NCBI GenBank assembly: GCA_963817065.1
Contig: CAWFMO010000002.1
Location: forward strand, 248,001-312,000
Direction of reading: 5' to 3'
Length of the DNA stretch: 64,000 bases
Source: CAWFMO01 sp963817065
GTDB taxonomy: Bacteria; Actinomycetota; Thermoleophilia; Solirubrobacterales; 70-9
Shown here: positions 42,124-50,945 of the stretch, piece after piece
Position numbering within the stretch: the first letter of the stretch is position 1
Layout of the letters: the number at the start of each line of letters is the position of its first letter
The notes under the pieces: model-generated
Database searches by the model: none
Told to the model about the DNA's origin: nothing
The model's input: the letters and a program-made list of their open reading frames with translations, nothing else
Position numbers and translations under genes: made by a program

Positions 42124-43032
42124 TCAGGGGCGCGGCTTCGAGCGCTCGACGACGAGCTCGGCGACGGTCTCGCCGACCGCGTCGAGCGACTCGGCCGAGA
42201 GCTTGTCGGGGGTGTCCTCGAGCGTGTCGGCGTGGGGGTAGCTGAAGTCGATCAGGTCGATCGCCGGCACGTGCTGCTGGAGGAACGGCAGGTGGTCGTC
42301 GATGACCGATCCCGCCGACTCGTTCGGGAACACGGCCTCGGCGCCTACCCGCCCGGCGGCGGCCCGCAGCGCCGCCCACAGCCCGCGGTCCGATAGACCT
42401 TCGCGCGGGATCCGAAGGTTCTGGTTGGCGATGTAGTCGAGCAGGATCATCTCGCCGATCTCGCCCTTGTGGCGGCGGGCGTAGGCCTTCGAGCCGCGCA
42501 GGGCGCAGGTCTGGAACGCCTCCGGCGGACACCCCGGCGGCTCCTCCTCGCCGTCGAAGAGCGCGAAGCGGATCGCGCGATGGCGCTTCGGCAGCGAGCG
42601 CTTCAGCGTCCGCGCCAGCTCGACCACGGCGGCGGTCCCGGCGGCTCCGTCGTTTGCGCCGACGAAGCCGACCGGCAGCGCCTCGGTGTCGTAGTGGGCG
42701 GCGATCAGGATCGGCGGCCCCGAGCCGGGGAGCGAGCCGACGACGTTGCGGAGCCCGCCGGGGACGGGCTCGAAGCGCCCCTTCGGCAGTTGGCGCTTGA
42801 GCTGCGCGGCGAGCGTCCGCGACTCCGGAGAGCCGGCCTCGCGCTGGCCGAGCGCGACCTGCGATTCGATCAGCGCGAATGCGCGCTGAGCATCGAAGCG
42901 GTCGCCGCCGGCCTTCTGCTTGGCGTCGCCGTCCTCACCGCCGCAGGCCGCGAGGATCAGGATCGAGAAACAGGAAGCGAGCGCGGCGCCGCGGGCGAGC
43001 CTCGGACGGCGGCCGTGGGTGCGCCGGCTCAG
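42124..43032 (-). CDS. M28 peptidase lipoprotein (probable CTG start)
   Basis: 302 aa. Zinc aminopeptidase-like (M28): AHYDTEALPVGFVGANDGAAGTA, FDGEEEPPG and VIDDHLPFL provide metal ligands. N-terminal signal MSRRTHGRRPRLARGAALASCFSILILAACGG with lipobox Cys. No ATG, GTG or TTG lies in frame just before this signal. The CTG at 43032 overlaps the upstream stop (CTGA), making a CTG start the best explanation. Likely degrades peptides outside the membrane. Confidence 0.85.
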   Translation of the reverse strand: MSRRTHGRRPRLARGAALASCFSILILAACGGEDGDAKQKAGGDRFDAQRAFALIESQVALGQREAGSPESRTLAAQLKRQLPKGRFEPVPGGLRNVVGSLPGSGPPILIAAHYDTEALPVGFVGANDGAAGTAAVVELARTLKRSLPKRHRAIRFALFDGEEEPPGCPPEAFQTCALRGSKAYARRHKGEIGEMILLDYIANQNLRIPREGLSDRGLWAALRAAAGRVGAEAVFPNESAGSVIDDHLPFLQQHVPAIDLIDFSYPHADTLEDTPDKLSAESLDAVGETVAELVVERSKPRP

Positions 43033-43337
43033 GCGCCGCTCTTGGGAGCTGCGCGGCCCTTGCGCTGCGCCGCGGTCTTGCGGCGCTTGATCGGCGGCGC
43101 GGCCGGCTCGTCGCGGCGGCCCGAGAGGTCCCAGATCACGTCGGCCTCGGAGATCCCCTGGGCGCGGGCCGAGTCGGTGATCTCCGACCACGGCAGCTCC
43201 GCCTCCGGCAGGTCGTCCCAGCGCGCCAGGTCGAGTGCCTCGAGCGCGCCCTCGAGCGCCGGCCCCCTGTGCTCCTCGGAGCGAAGGACCGCCCTCACCA
43301 CCTCCAACTGCTTGTCGCTGAGCCGCACGACCCACAT
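43029..43337 (-). CDS. Hypothetical protein with basic C-terminus
   Basis: 102 aa, soluble: helix-rich N-terminal half (MWVVRLSDKQLEVVRAVLR), acidic WDDLPEAELPWSEITDSARA and a Lys/Arg-rich tail (KRRKTAAQRKGRAAPKSG). No recognised domain. It could bind nucleic acid through the tail. It precedes the M28 peptidase with a CTGA overlap, suggesting coupled translation. Confidence 0.65.
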   Translation of the reverse strand: MWVVRLSDKQLEVVRAVLRSEEHRGPALEGALEALDLARWDDLPEAELPWSEITDSARAQGISEADVIWDLSGRRDEPAAPPIKRRKTAAQRKGRAAPKSGA

Positions 43338-43427
43338 ACGCTGCCTCCTGGGGAGCGATTTCGGAGAAGGTATGGGGGTCTGCGGACGGATCGGGGCGCA
43401 TAGGTCAGGTGCAGGGGAAAAGCGAGG

Positions 43428-44717
43428 TCACCGCTCGCGGGCGTGGATCCGCACCGCCTCGATCCTGTTCTCGCGCACCGACTCGACCCGGATCTCGTAG
43501 CCGTCGGCGCTGATCATGTCGCCGCGCTTCGGCAGCCGCCCGAGCTCGTCGAAGACGTAGCCGCCGATCGAGTTGAAGGCGTCGGTGTCGACCGGGAGCT
43601 CGATCCCCTTGTCGGCGAGGTCGCCGAGCGAGACGTGGCCGCGGACGTACCAGTCGCCGTTCGGAAGCTTGCGCAGCGAGCCGGCGAGCGGGTCGGTCTC
43701 GTCCTCGATCTCGCCGACGACCTCCTCGAGGATGTCCTCGACGGTGACGATCCCGACCGTGCGCCCGTACTCGTCGACGACGACCCCCATCGAGGTCCGC
43801 TGGCGCTGTAGATCGGTCAGCAGGTCGTCGAGCGGCTTTGTCTCGGGCGCGATCAGCGCGTCGCGGACCGCGGTCTCGATCCCCGCATCGGCGCCCTCGC
43901 TGAGGAAGAGCCGCGCGAGGCGCAGGTTGTGGGCGACGCCGCGGACCCGGTCCTGGTTCCCGTTCTCGATCACGAGCAGCCGCGTGTGCCCCGAGGAGAC
44001 GCAGAGCCGCAGCGCGTCCTCGACGGTCGAGGAGACGTCGACGGTCACCACCGCCGGGATCGGGGTCATCACCTCGCGCGCCTCCTGCTCGTGGAGGTGG
44101 AAGACCCCCTTCAGCATCCCCGCCTCGCCGGGATCGAGGTCGCCGCCGACGGCCGAGCGCGAGATGATCATCTTCAGGTCGTCGGAGGTGTGCTTCTCCT
44201 CGAGGTCCGCGGGGCGGATCCCGAACAGCCGCAGGATCGCGTTCGAGACCCAGGTCAGCGCGAGCGTGAACGGGGCCGTGATCACGCGGAAGAAGTGCAG
44301 CGGCGCGGCGGTGAACTGCGCCGTCCCCTCAGCGCGGGTGATCGCGAGCATCTTCGGCACCTGCTCGCCGACCGAGATGTGGAGCGAGGTGACGATCGTG
44401 AACGCGATCCCGACCGAGAGCGCGATCGCGACCCCGTGCGAGAGCCCGCCGAACGCGGGCTCGATCAGGTCCGCGATCGCCGGCTCGCCGAGGAAGCCGA
44501 TCCCGATCGAGGCCATCGTGATCCCGACCTGCGCGGTCGAGAGGTACTCGTCGAGGTCCTCGATCTGGGAGAGCACGCGCTGGGCCTGGCGGTCGCCGCT
44601 CCCGGCGAGCTCCTCGATCTTGCCGCGCCGCGCGCGGACCAGCGCGAACTCGGCCGCGACGAAGAGCCCGTTGAGGGCGATCAGCACAACCAGGAGGACG
44701 AGCAGGACAGCGGTCAT
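43428..44717 (-). CDS. CNNM/HlyC-CorC family transporter-like protein
   Basis: 429 aa. N-terminal DUF21 membrane part with three or four hydrophobic segments (residues 1-25, 60-85, 95-115 and others). A CBS pair follows (PIPAVVTVDVSSTVEDALRL, RTSMGVVVDEYGRTVGIVT). The C-terminal CorC/HlyC domain is strand-rich (YVRGHVSLGDLADKG). Such proteins are implicated in Mg/Co handling; the older name haemolysin is historical. ATG 44717. Confidence 0.92.
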   Translation of the reverse strand: MTAVLLVLLVVLIALNGLFVAAEFALVRARRGKIEELAGSGDRQAQRVLSQIEDLDEYLSTAQVGITMASIGIGFLGEPAIADLIEPAFGGLSHGVAIALSVGIAFTIVTSLHISVGEQVPKMLAITRAEGTAQFTAAPLHFFRVITAPFTLALTWVSNAILRLFGIRPADLEEKHTSDDLKMIISRSAVGGDLDPGEAGMLKGVFHLHEQEAREVMTPIPAVVTVDVSSTVEDALRLCVSSGHTRLLVIENGNQDRVRGVAHNLRLARLFLSEGADAGIETAVRDALIAPETKPLDDLLTDLQRQRTSMGVVVDEYGRTVGIVTVEDILEEVVGEIEDETDPLAGSLRKLPNGDWYVRGHVSLGDLADKGIELPVDTDAFNSIGGYVFDELGRLPKRGDMISADGYEIRVESVRENRIEAVRIHARER

Positions 44718-44822
44718 CGCGGCCTAGCGGTTCGCGCTGCGCGGGCGGGCGCGTTCAGTGCCCGGGTACTCGAGGGGTCGTCGTCGTCGGTCAATTGGCG
44801 ACGCAGGCAGGCTACCAGCCGG

Positions 44823-46691
44823 TTAAGCCGTTCTTGCGGCCTTGCGGTGCGCGCGGCGCCTGCGCCTGCGGCGACGGCGGCGCCTGCGCCTGCGCTTGCG
44901 GCGGCCCGGGTCGTCGACACCGCCCGCCGGCGCAGGGGCCGGGGCTCCCGGCGCCGGCCCGGGCGCCGGGGCGCCCGGGGGATCGTTCGACGGCGCGACC
45001 ACGCGGTCGCCGACGATCTCGGCCGGGGTCCGGTGGGCGAACCCGGCGGGCGGGGCCGGGAGGCCGAAGTCGGGCGCCCGGGCGACGAGCTCGGCCGCGG
45101 CGCGCTCGCAAACCGCCGAGATCGTCAGCGACGGGTTGACCCCGAGGCTGGTCGGGATCGCCGAGGAGTCCATGCAGAAGAGGCCCTCGTATCCGAAGAC
45201 CTCGCAGCGGTGGTCGACGACCCCGAGATCGGGCGACTCGGCCATCCGGCAGCCGCCGAGCGGGTGCGAGGCGTAGGAGCCCTCGGTCTCCGAGAGCTTG
45301 AGGAAGCGGCCGAGCCCGGCGCGGTCGAGGATCCCGCGCACGGCCTCGTCGGCCGACTCGCGGACCCGGTGCGACTGCTCGGAGAGCACGTAGTCGAAGA
45401 GCCCGATCCCGACCGGCCCGGGACTCGGGCGGACGTGGCCGCCGCCGAGCGGCGGCACCGCGTAGAAGTTCCCGTCGTGGGTGTCCTCGACCATCGCCAG
45501 GATCTCGATGTGACGGCCCCAGGTCGAGATCGAGCGCTTCTTCTCGCGGCCCCAGAACGACGGCTCGGCCGCTGAGGCGCCGCGCCCGTCGTCGTAGAGC
45601 AAGTTGGTGAGCTGCGAGAGGTAGATCTCCTGGAGCGTGAACCGGGTGCCGTCGTGCTCGTGGCCTGAACGGCCCGCGTAGTGGTCGTAATTCATGGTGG
45701 TGATCGGCTTGCCCTTGAAGAACTCGGAGTAGCCGGGCAGCCCGAGCAGGTCGCGGACCTTCGACTCGTCGTCGTACTCGATCGCCGCGACGTGGTCGCC
45801 GTTGACGCCGAGGTGGCGCCCGAGCTGCGGGGAGATCGACGGCAGGGCGCCGGCCTGGCGGGTGCGCATCAGGATCGGCGCCGTGCCCATCGCGCCGGCG
45901 GCGAGGATCAGCACCTTGCACTCGATGTCGTCGATCGGCCCCGCCTGGGCCTTCGAGACCGGATCGATCCGCTGCGCCTTGACCAGGTAGCGGAACGGGC
46001 GGAGGCTCGACTGGCGGATCTCGTTGACCTGGATCAGCGGCCGGACCTCGACCCCGGCCTGCTCGGCCGAGGCGAGGTAGTTGGTGATCAGCGAGTTCTT
46101 GGCGCCGAACACGCACCCGGTGTGGCACCACTTGGCGTCGACGCAGCGCTCCTGGTTGATCGCGAGCGGCACGCGGTCGCAGCTGTTGCCGGCCCGGTCC
46201 AGGGTCGCGGCCCAGAGCCCGCCCGACTTCGAGACCTGGTCCCAGCCGGGCTGGTTGACGCGCAGCCCGGCCTCGGCGCGGGCGTAATAGGGGTCGAGCG
46301 AGGAGCGCGAGACCCCCGCCGGCCACATCCGCCGCTCGGGCCCGTCGTCGGGGCGGCGGTCGCGGCGCTCGAAGATCTCGCTCGGGGCGCGCAGCGACGC
46401 CGCCAGGTAGAGGTTCGAGCCGCCGCCGACGAGGTCGGCGACCACGACCTGCGCACCTTCTCCGGTGACGACGCCCTGGACCCCGACCGACTGGATCAGC
46501 GCGTAGGAGTCGGAGAGGTGGTCGACGTCCATCGACTGGCGGAAGTCGGTGTGGCCCTTGCGGACCCCGCGCTCGAGCACGAGCACGCTCGCATCCTCGC
46601 CCGCCGCCGCGTAGAGCTCGGCGAGCCGCCAGGCGGCGATCGAGCCTCCGAAGCCCGAGCCGACGATGCAGACGTCGACGCGCTCGGTCAT
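44823..46691 (-). CDS. GMC oxidoreductase with poly-Arg C-terminal tail
   Basis: 622 aa. FAD-binding VGSGFGGSIAAWRLAE at residues ~10-25. GGGSNLYLAASLR and the C-terminal GMC block with ASHPLGGCRM and LGVNPSLTISAV. The last ~50 residues are a Pro/Ala linker, then about 18 nearly consecutive arginines, RAHRKAARTA. It overlaps the Tat-signal gene by one base (TGATG). No Tat signal of its own; it could be exported by piggyback with its neighbour. Substrate unknown (sugar, alcohol or sterol). Confidence 0.92.
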   Translation of the reverse strand: MTERVDVCIVGSGFGGSIAAWRLAELYAAAGEDASVLVLERGVRKGHTDFRQSMDVDHLSDSYALIQSVGVQGVVTGEGAQVVVADLVGGGSNLYLAASLRAPSEIFERRDRRPDDGPERRMWPAGVSRSSLDPYYARAEAGLRVNQPGWDQVSKSGGLWAATLDRAGNSCDRVPLAINQERCVDAKWCHTGCVFGAKNSLITNYLASAEQAGVEVRPLIQVNEIRQSSLRPFRYLVKAQRIDPVSKAQAGPIDDIECKVLILAAGAMGTAPILMRTRQAGALPSISPQLGRHLGVNGDHVAAIEYDDESKVRDLLGLPGYSEFFKGKPITTMNYDHYAGRSGHEHDGTRFTLQEIYLSQLTNLLYDDGRGASAAEPSFWGREKKRSISTWGRHIEILAMVEDTHDGNFYAVPPLGGGHVRPSPGPVGIGLFDYVLSEQSHRVRESADEAVRGILDRAGLGRFLKLSETEGSYASHPLGGCRMAESPDLGVVDHRCEVFGYEGLFCMDSSAIPTSLGVNPSLTISAVCERAAAELVARAPDFGLPAPPAGFAHRTPAEIVGDRVVAPSNDPPGAPAPGPAPGAPAPAPAGGVDDPGRRKRRRRRRRRRRRRRRAHRKAARTA

Positions 46692-47374
46692 CAGGGGAGA
46701 TAGCCCTTGGCGGTGCGCTCGTTCGCGAGCTTTCGCCCGTAGGAGAAGTCGCGGTAGCCCCGCGGGGCGGTGCCCGGGTGGCCCATGACCGCGTAGCCCG
46801 ACGCGGTCGCGTCGGTCGGCTCGCGCTGGGTCCCCGCGGCGCAAAAGGCCGTGAAGGCGATCGCCGCCGCCGACTCCCAGACGATCCGGGTCGGGTTCGC
46901 GAACGAGAGCCCCGCCAGGCAGGCGCGCTCGCGCGCCTCGTAGCCGAGCGAGATGAAGAGCCCGCCCTGGAGCAGCGCGAAGACCTCGAGCTCGGCGAGG
47001 AACGGGACCGAGAGCAGCTCGAAGCCGAGCTTCGGGTTGTGGGCGAGCAGCAGCGCGTCGGCCTCGACCGCGCCGGGCTCCCCGTCGACGCCGGCGATCG
47101 CCTGCGGGTGGATCTCGTTGCCGAGATCGGTGAGCGTCGCCGGGCGCCCGGGGATCATCGTGTCGAAGAACGCCTGCAGCGTGCCGTCGGTGAGGAAGAC
47201 GTCGGCCTCAGCCTGGTCCGGGGCCAGCATCCGCGCCGCGACCGGCATCGCGCTGAAGACCATCGCCCCGGCGCCGAGCGCGCCGGCGCGCTTCAGGAAC
47301 TGGCGTCGCGAGAGCTCCGCCCCCAGCTCGCTGCGGACGAGGCGCCGTTCGATCGCGTTGATCCGCTCCTCCAA
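46691..47374 (-). CDS. Tat-signal protein, partner of the GMC oxidoreductase
   Basis: 227 aa from TTG 47374. A perfect twin-arginine motif SRRQFLKRAGALGAGA lies at about residue 20. The mature part has TDGTLQAFFDTMIPGRPATLTD and NPTRIVWESAAAIAF. It resembles the small-subunit/helper proteins of gluconate dehydrogenase-type complexes (DUF5987-like). TTG chosen because the longer GTG reading at 47464 would overlap the divergent gene at 47421; GAGGGG precedes the TTG. Confidence 0.82.
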   Translation of the reverse strand: MEERINAIERRLVRSELGAELSRRQFLKRAGALGAGAMVFSAMPVAARMLAPDQAEADVFLTDGTLQAFFDTMIPGRPATLTDLGNEIHPQAIAGVDGEPGAVEADALLLAHNPKLGFELLSVPFLAELEVFALLQGGLFISLGYEARERACLAGLSFANPTRIVWESAAAIAFTAFCAAGTQREPTDATASGYAVMGHPGTAPRGYRDFSYGRKLANERTAKGYLP

Positions 47375-47420
47375 GGTTCCCCTCGCCAACCTACCAATCG
47401 CTAACCTCGCCGGTCGAAGT

Positions 47421-48200
47421 ATGAGACTGAGAACGGGAACGGGGCTGGCGCTCGTCGCGCTCACGATGCTGGCGCTGCCGGGGGCGGCCGCAGCGCAGGA
47501 CAGTCCCTATCCCGAAGGGCCGCTCGCTCCCTGGGACGGCGCAAACCCGTTCCAGTGCGAGAACCAGGACGTCGGCACCGGCATCGCGTTCCCCGACCCG
47601 GGCGACGACCCGTTCTGCGTCGAGTTCGACAAGACCCAGCAGAACCTCACCGACCTCGGGCTGCTCGCCTTCCTCGCCAACGAGCCCGCCCGCCTCGCCC
47701 AGGCGGTCGGCAAGTGCTTCTACTTCCAGCACGACCACTGGACCGGCTCGATCGTCCAGGGCGAGGCGCCCGAGCTCTGGCACTGGGACGGCAGCTACGT
47801 GATCGACCGCGGCACGGGCGCGATCGGCGCCAATCTGCAGAACCTCCGCATCCTCGGCGCGCCCGCGAGCCCCTCGGCCTACTTCCCGATCCCGCCCGAG
47901 TACGCCGGGTTCTTCGACCAGGACGGGATCGGCGGCATCCTCGTCTTCGGCCAGATCCCGATCGACCCGATCTGCGCCGCCAAGGTCGACACGCCCGAGG
48001 AACGCGACGCGGTCTACCGCCCCGACGCCGTCCTCCCGGGCCCCGGTCTCGACCCCGGCGCCTCGCTGCCGCCGGGTACACCGGCGCTCGCCGGGCCCGC
48101 CGCCGGCTTGGCCCCGAGCGCGAAGCGCAAATGCCGGCGCGCGAAGAACGTGCGCGGCAAGCGGTCGAAGCGCCGCTGCCGCCGCGGGAAGACGCGCTAA
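47421..48200 (+). CDS. Secreted protein with basic two-Cys tail
   Basis: 259 aa. Signal peptide to ~residue 25 (PGAAAAQDS). The mature part has a conserved-looking CFYFQHDHWTGSIVQGEAPELWHWDGSYV and NLRILGAPASPSAYFPIPPEY. Several Cys (PFQCEN, PFCVE). The C-terminus is APSAKRKC, then RRAKNVRGKRSKRR, then C and RRGKTR: an arginine/lysine tail with two Cys. Divergent from the Tat protein by 46 bases. Function unknown. Confidence 0.8.
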   Translation: MRLRTGTGLALVALTMLALPGAAAAQDSPYPEGPLAPWDGANPFQCENQDVGTGIAFPDPGDDPFCVEFDKTQQNLTDLGLLAFLANEPARLAQAVGKCFYFQHDHWTGSIVQGEAPELWHWDGSYVIDRGTGAIGANLQNLRILGAPASPSAYFPIPPEYAGFFDQDGIGGILVFGQIPIDPICAAKVDTPEERDAVYRPDAVLPGPGLDPGASLPPGTPALAGPAAGLAPSAKRKCRRAKNVRGKRSKRRCRRGKTR

Positions 48201-48206
48201 CCGAGC

Positions 48207-49064
48207 TTGCTGCCCAACTTCTTCGTCATCGGCGCCGGCCAGTCCGGGACCACGAGTCTGCACCGCTACCTCTACCTCCACCCCGAGGTCCACGTCCCTG
48301 TGCTCAAGGAGCCGAACTTCTTCTGCCGCGAGGAGGACGGCCCTTGGCCGTTCGGCCGGATCGGCAACCGCTCCGAGTACGAGAGACTGCTCGCGGCCTC
48401 GGAGCCGTTGCGCGGCGACTGCTCGCCGAGCTACTCCCAGCACCCGCTGCGCCCGGGCGTCCCCGAGCGGATCGCGGCCCTGATCCCGGACGCCCGCCAC
48501 GTCTATCTCGTCCGCGACCCGATCGAGCGCATCGCCGCCCACTACGTCCACGACGTCTCGTCGGTCGGCGAAGAGCGGCCGCTGGACGAGGCGCTCGGTG
48601 ACCTCGACGACCCTATGAACCCATACGTCGTCGGCAGCTCATACGCGACCCAGCTCGAGGCGTATCGCGAGCACTTCCCTGCCGAGGCGGTCCTGGTGAT
48701 CGACTCGGGCGACCTCCGCGACTGCCGCCGCGACGCCCTGCGCGAGATCTTCGCCTTCCTCGGCGTCGACCCCGATTTCGACTCGCCCGGCTTCGAGGAG
48801 GAGCTCAACGTCGGCTCCTACAAGCGCGCCCATTCGCCGCGCTACGCGCGGCTGCGCGACTCGGCGCTCGGTGACGCCTGGCGCCGGCTGCCGCCCAGCG
48901 TCCGCAGGCCGCTCTCCGGCGCCGCCCGCCGCGCGACCGCGCCGCCGGTCGAGCGCCCGCGGATCGGCGGCGAGCTGCGCGAGCGATTGGCCGAGCGGCT
49001 CAAGCCGGAGGCCGAGCGGCTGCGCGAGACGACGGGGCAGAGGTTCGAGTCCTGGAGCGTCTGA
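48207..49064 (+). CDS. Sulfotransferase
   Basis: 285 aa. PAPS-binding GAGQSGTTSLHRYL (P-loop-like) at residues 9-22 and the 3'-phosphate motif RDPIERIAAHYVHD. The C-terminal half is helical and Arg-rich. Transfers sulfate from PAPS to an unidentified acceptor such as a carbohydrate or lipid. Starts at TTG 48207, six bases after the stop of the previous gene, so probably co-expressed. Confidence 0.88.
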   Translation: MLPNFFVIGAGQSGTTSLHRYLYLHPEVHVPVLKEPNFFCREEDGPWPFGRIGNRSEYERLLAASEPLRGDCSPSYSQHPLRPGVPERIAALIPDARHVYLVRDPIERIAAHYVHDVSSVGEERPLDEALGDLDDPMNPYVVGSSYATQLEAYREHFPAEAVLVIDSGDLRDCRRDALREIFAFLGVDPDFDSPGFEEELNVGSYKRAHSPRYARLRDSALGDAWRRLPPSVRRPLSGAARRATAPPVERPRIGGELRERLAERLKPEAERLRETTGQRFESWSV

Positions 49065-49073
49065 ACGCTCGCA

Positions 49074-49724
49074 TCACCCGCTCGCAGGCAGCTCCCGCTC
49101 CCTGTAGAGGATGACGCTGAACGCGCCGAGGAAGAAGATCGCGAGCGTGAACGGATACTGGAACGCCGCCGTCCACATCACCGGCGTCAGCAACGTCAGC
49201 GCCAGCAACAGCGCGAGCCACGCGACCCATGGCCGCAACAGGCGATCGCTCCGCAGCGCGACCAGGGCGACCGGGGCGATTGCCGCCGCGACCGCGATGC
49301 CCGCCGCCGGGGCCCCGAACGCCCACGAGACGTCGAAATAGATCTGGGCGGTATCAGCGCTGAGCTGGCCGTCGTCGGCGCTCATCGCTCCGGCCATGTT
49401 GATCGTCTCGGCCGCCAAGCCGACCCCGACGATCAGGATCGTTCCGGCGAAGGCCATGAGCGGCAGACCGCTTCGATCCGACCCTTCGGCGGCCGCGAGG
49501 CGCTCGCGCAGGACCGCTCCGAACCAGACCAGGAACAGCAGCGAGATGATGCTGATCGTCCCCCCGATCATGATCTCGGTCGAGGTCTGCTCGTAGAAGG
49601 AGACGAGCTCCTCGCTCCCCGCGTCCTGTGCCGGCTGCTCGAAACCCCAGAGCCCGCTTCCCGCAGCGAACAGGACCGCCGTGACCAGACCTGAGAGCGG
49701 AGCTAAGGAGGAGAGCCGGTCCAC
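49074..49724 (-). CDS. Multi-pass membrane protein (DUF4386-like)
   Basis: 216 aa with about six hydrophobic segments (e.g. LSGLVTAVLFAAGSGLW, MIGGTISIISLLFLVWFG, FAGTILIVGVGLAAE, AAAIAPVALVAL, WLALLLALTLLTPV and FPFTLAIFFLGAFS-like). No motif points to transport or catalysis. Located just downstream of the pterin dehydratase start, transcribed in the same direction. Function unknown. Confidence 0.75.
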   Translation of the reverse strand: MDRLSSLAPLSGLVTAVLFAAGSGLWGFEQPAQDAGSEELVSFYEQTSTEIMIGGTISIISLLFLVWFGAVLRERLAAAEGSDRSGLPLMAFAGTILIVGVGLAAETINMAGAMSADDGQLSADTAQIYFDVSWAFGAPAAGIAVAAAIAPVALVALRSDRLLRPWVAWLALLLALTLLTPVMWTAAFQYPFTLAIFFLGAFSVILYRERELPASG

Positions 49725-49728
49725 GGTT

Positions 49729-50007
49729 CTAGGCCAGCGCGTCGATCTTCCCCGCGAGCTCGAAGTCGGCCGCGGTCAGCCCGCCCTCGGCGTGGTTGGT
49801 GATCTTGACCGTCACCTTGTCCCAGGAGATCGAAAGATCTGGGTGATGATTCATGTCTTCGGCGGGCTCGACCACGGAGTCGACGAACTTGACCGAGCCG
49901 ACGAAGTCACCGCGCTCGAAGGTCTTGGTGATCGCGTCGCCGTCGCGGCTCCAGCCGCCGAGCTTGCCGAGCCTCTCCTCGATCTCGTCCTGCTCAAGAA
50001 GTGCCAT
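49729..50007 (-). CDS. phhB: 4a-hydroxytetrahydrobiopterin dehydratase
   Basis: 92 aa, pterin-4a-carbinolamine dehydratase. Active-site histidines in EDMNHHPDLSISWDKV and the ITNHAEGGLTAADFELA end motif are typical. Recycles the pterin cofactor of hydroxylases; it also exists in organisms lacking phenylalanine hydroxylase. Start at ATG 50007 behind GGAGAGA. Divergent from the BtuF-like gene. Confidence 0.93.
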   Translation of the reverse strand: MALLEQDEIEERLGKLGGWSRDGDAITKTFERGDFVGSVKFVDSVVEPAEDMNHHPDLSISWDKVTVKITNHAEGGLTAADFELAGKIDALA

Positions 50008-50019
50008 TCTCTCTCCTTC

Positions 50020-50937
50020 GTGCGGATCGCCAGCCTCGTTCCATCTTCAACCGAGATGCTATTCGCCCTCGGGCTGGGCGAGAGCGTCGTCGCGGTCACC
50101 CACGAGTGCGACTACCCGCCCGAGGCCGCGCGCCTCCCCCACCTGACCCGCTCCGTGATAACCGAGGGGCTTTCGGCGGCCGAGATCGACGCCGCCGTGC
50201 GCGAGGTCCGAGGCGCCGGGAACGAGCTCTACGAGCTCGACGAGACGCGGCTCGCCGAGCTCGAGCCGGACCTGATCGTGACCCAGGCGCTGTGCGCGGT
50301 CTGCGCGGTCTCCTACGACGACGTCCGCGCGGTCGCCGAACGGATCGTTAGCCGCCCCGAGGTGATCTCGCTCGACCCCGAGCGGTTGGGAGAGGTCTTC
50401 GACGACGTGACGACGCTCGGCGCGGCGGCGAGGGTCCGTGGACGCGCCCGCGAGCTGCGCGCCGAGCTCGAGCGGCGGATCGCGCGCCTCAGCGAGAGCC
50501 TCGCCGGCGTCGAGCGCCCGCGGACGCTGGCGCTCGAGTGGCTCGACCCGCCGTTCATCGGAGGCCACTGGGTGCCGGAGATGATCGAGCTCGCCGGCGG
50601 CGCCGACCCGCTCGGCGAGCCGGGGGCGAAGTCGCGGACCGCGACCTGGGAGGAGCTCGAAACCGCCGCCCCCGACGTCGTCGTCGCGATGCCGTGCGGC
50701 TGGGATGCGCCCCGCGCCCTCGAGGAGCTCGCGGCGCACCGCGAGCGGATCGACGCGCTCGCCGCGACGCGCGTGTTCGCGGTCGACGCCGCGGCGTCGT
50801 TCTCGCGCCCGGGCCCGCGCCTCGTCGACGGGACCGAGCTGCTCGCCCACCTCCTGCACCCCGATAGGGTCGAGGCCCCGGTCGGCGTCGACTTCATCGC
50901 CGCCGAGAGCCAACCGGCCGCCGCCGAGACGAGCTAG
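50020..50937 (+). CDS. Cobalamin/iron-binding protein (BtuF-like)
   Basis: 305 aa, periplasmic-binding-protein fold III (TroA/BtuF type): VRIASLVPSSTEMLFALGLGESVVAVTHECDYPP, LAELEPDLIVTQALCAVC and ELEPDLIVTQ are family features. No signal peptide is visible, so it may be cytoplasmic or start further upstream. GTG 50020 chosen by frame and motif position. Resembles solitary cobalamin-binding proteins. Divergent from phhB. Confidence 0.85.
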   Translation: MRIASLVPSSTEMLFALGLGESVVAVTHECDYPPEAARLPHLTRSVITEGLSAAEIDAAVREVRGAGNELYELDETRLAELEPDLIVTQALCAVCAVSYDDVRAVAERIVSRPEVISLDPERLGEVFDDVTTLGAAARVRGRARELRAELERRIARLSESLAGVERPRTLALEWLDPPFIGGHWVPEMIELAGGADPLGEPGAKSRTATWEELETAAPDVVVAMPCGWDAPRALEELAAHRERIDALAATRVFAVDAAASFSRPGPRLVDGTELLAHLLHPDRVEAPVGVDFIAAESQPAAAETS

Positions 50938-50945
50938 GAGGAGCG

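Noticed and set aside
44823..44935. CGC/CGG-rich run at the 3' end considered as a microsatellite artefact
   Set aside because: It is in frame with the GMC oxidoreductase and ends in a stop with normal codons, so it is reported as a poly-Arg tail; a collapsed repeat length cannot be excluded.
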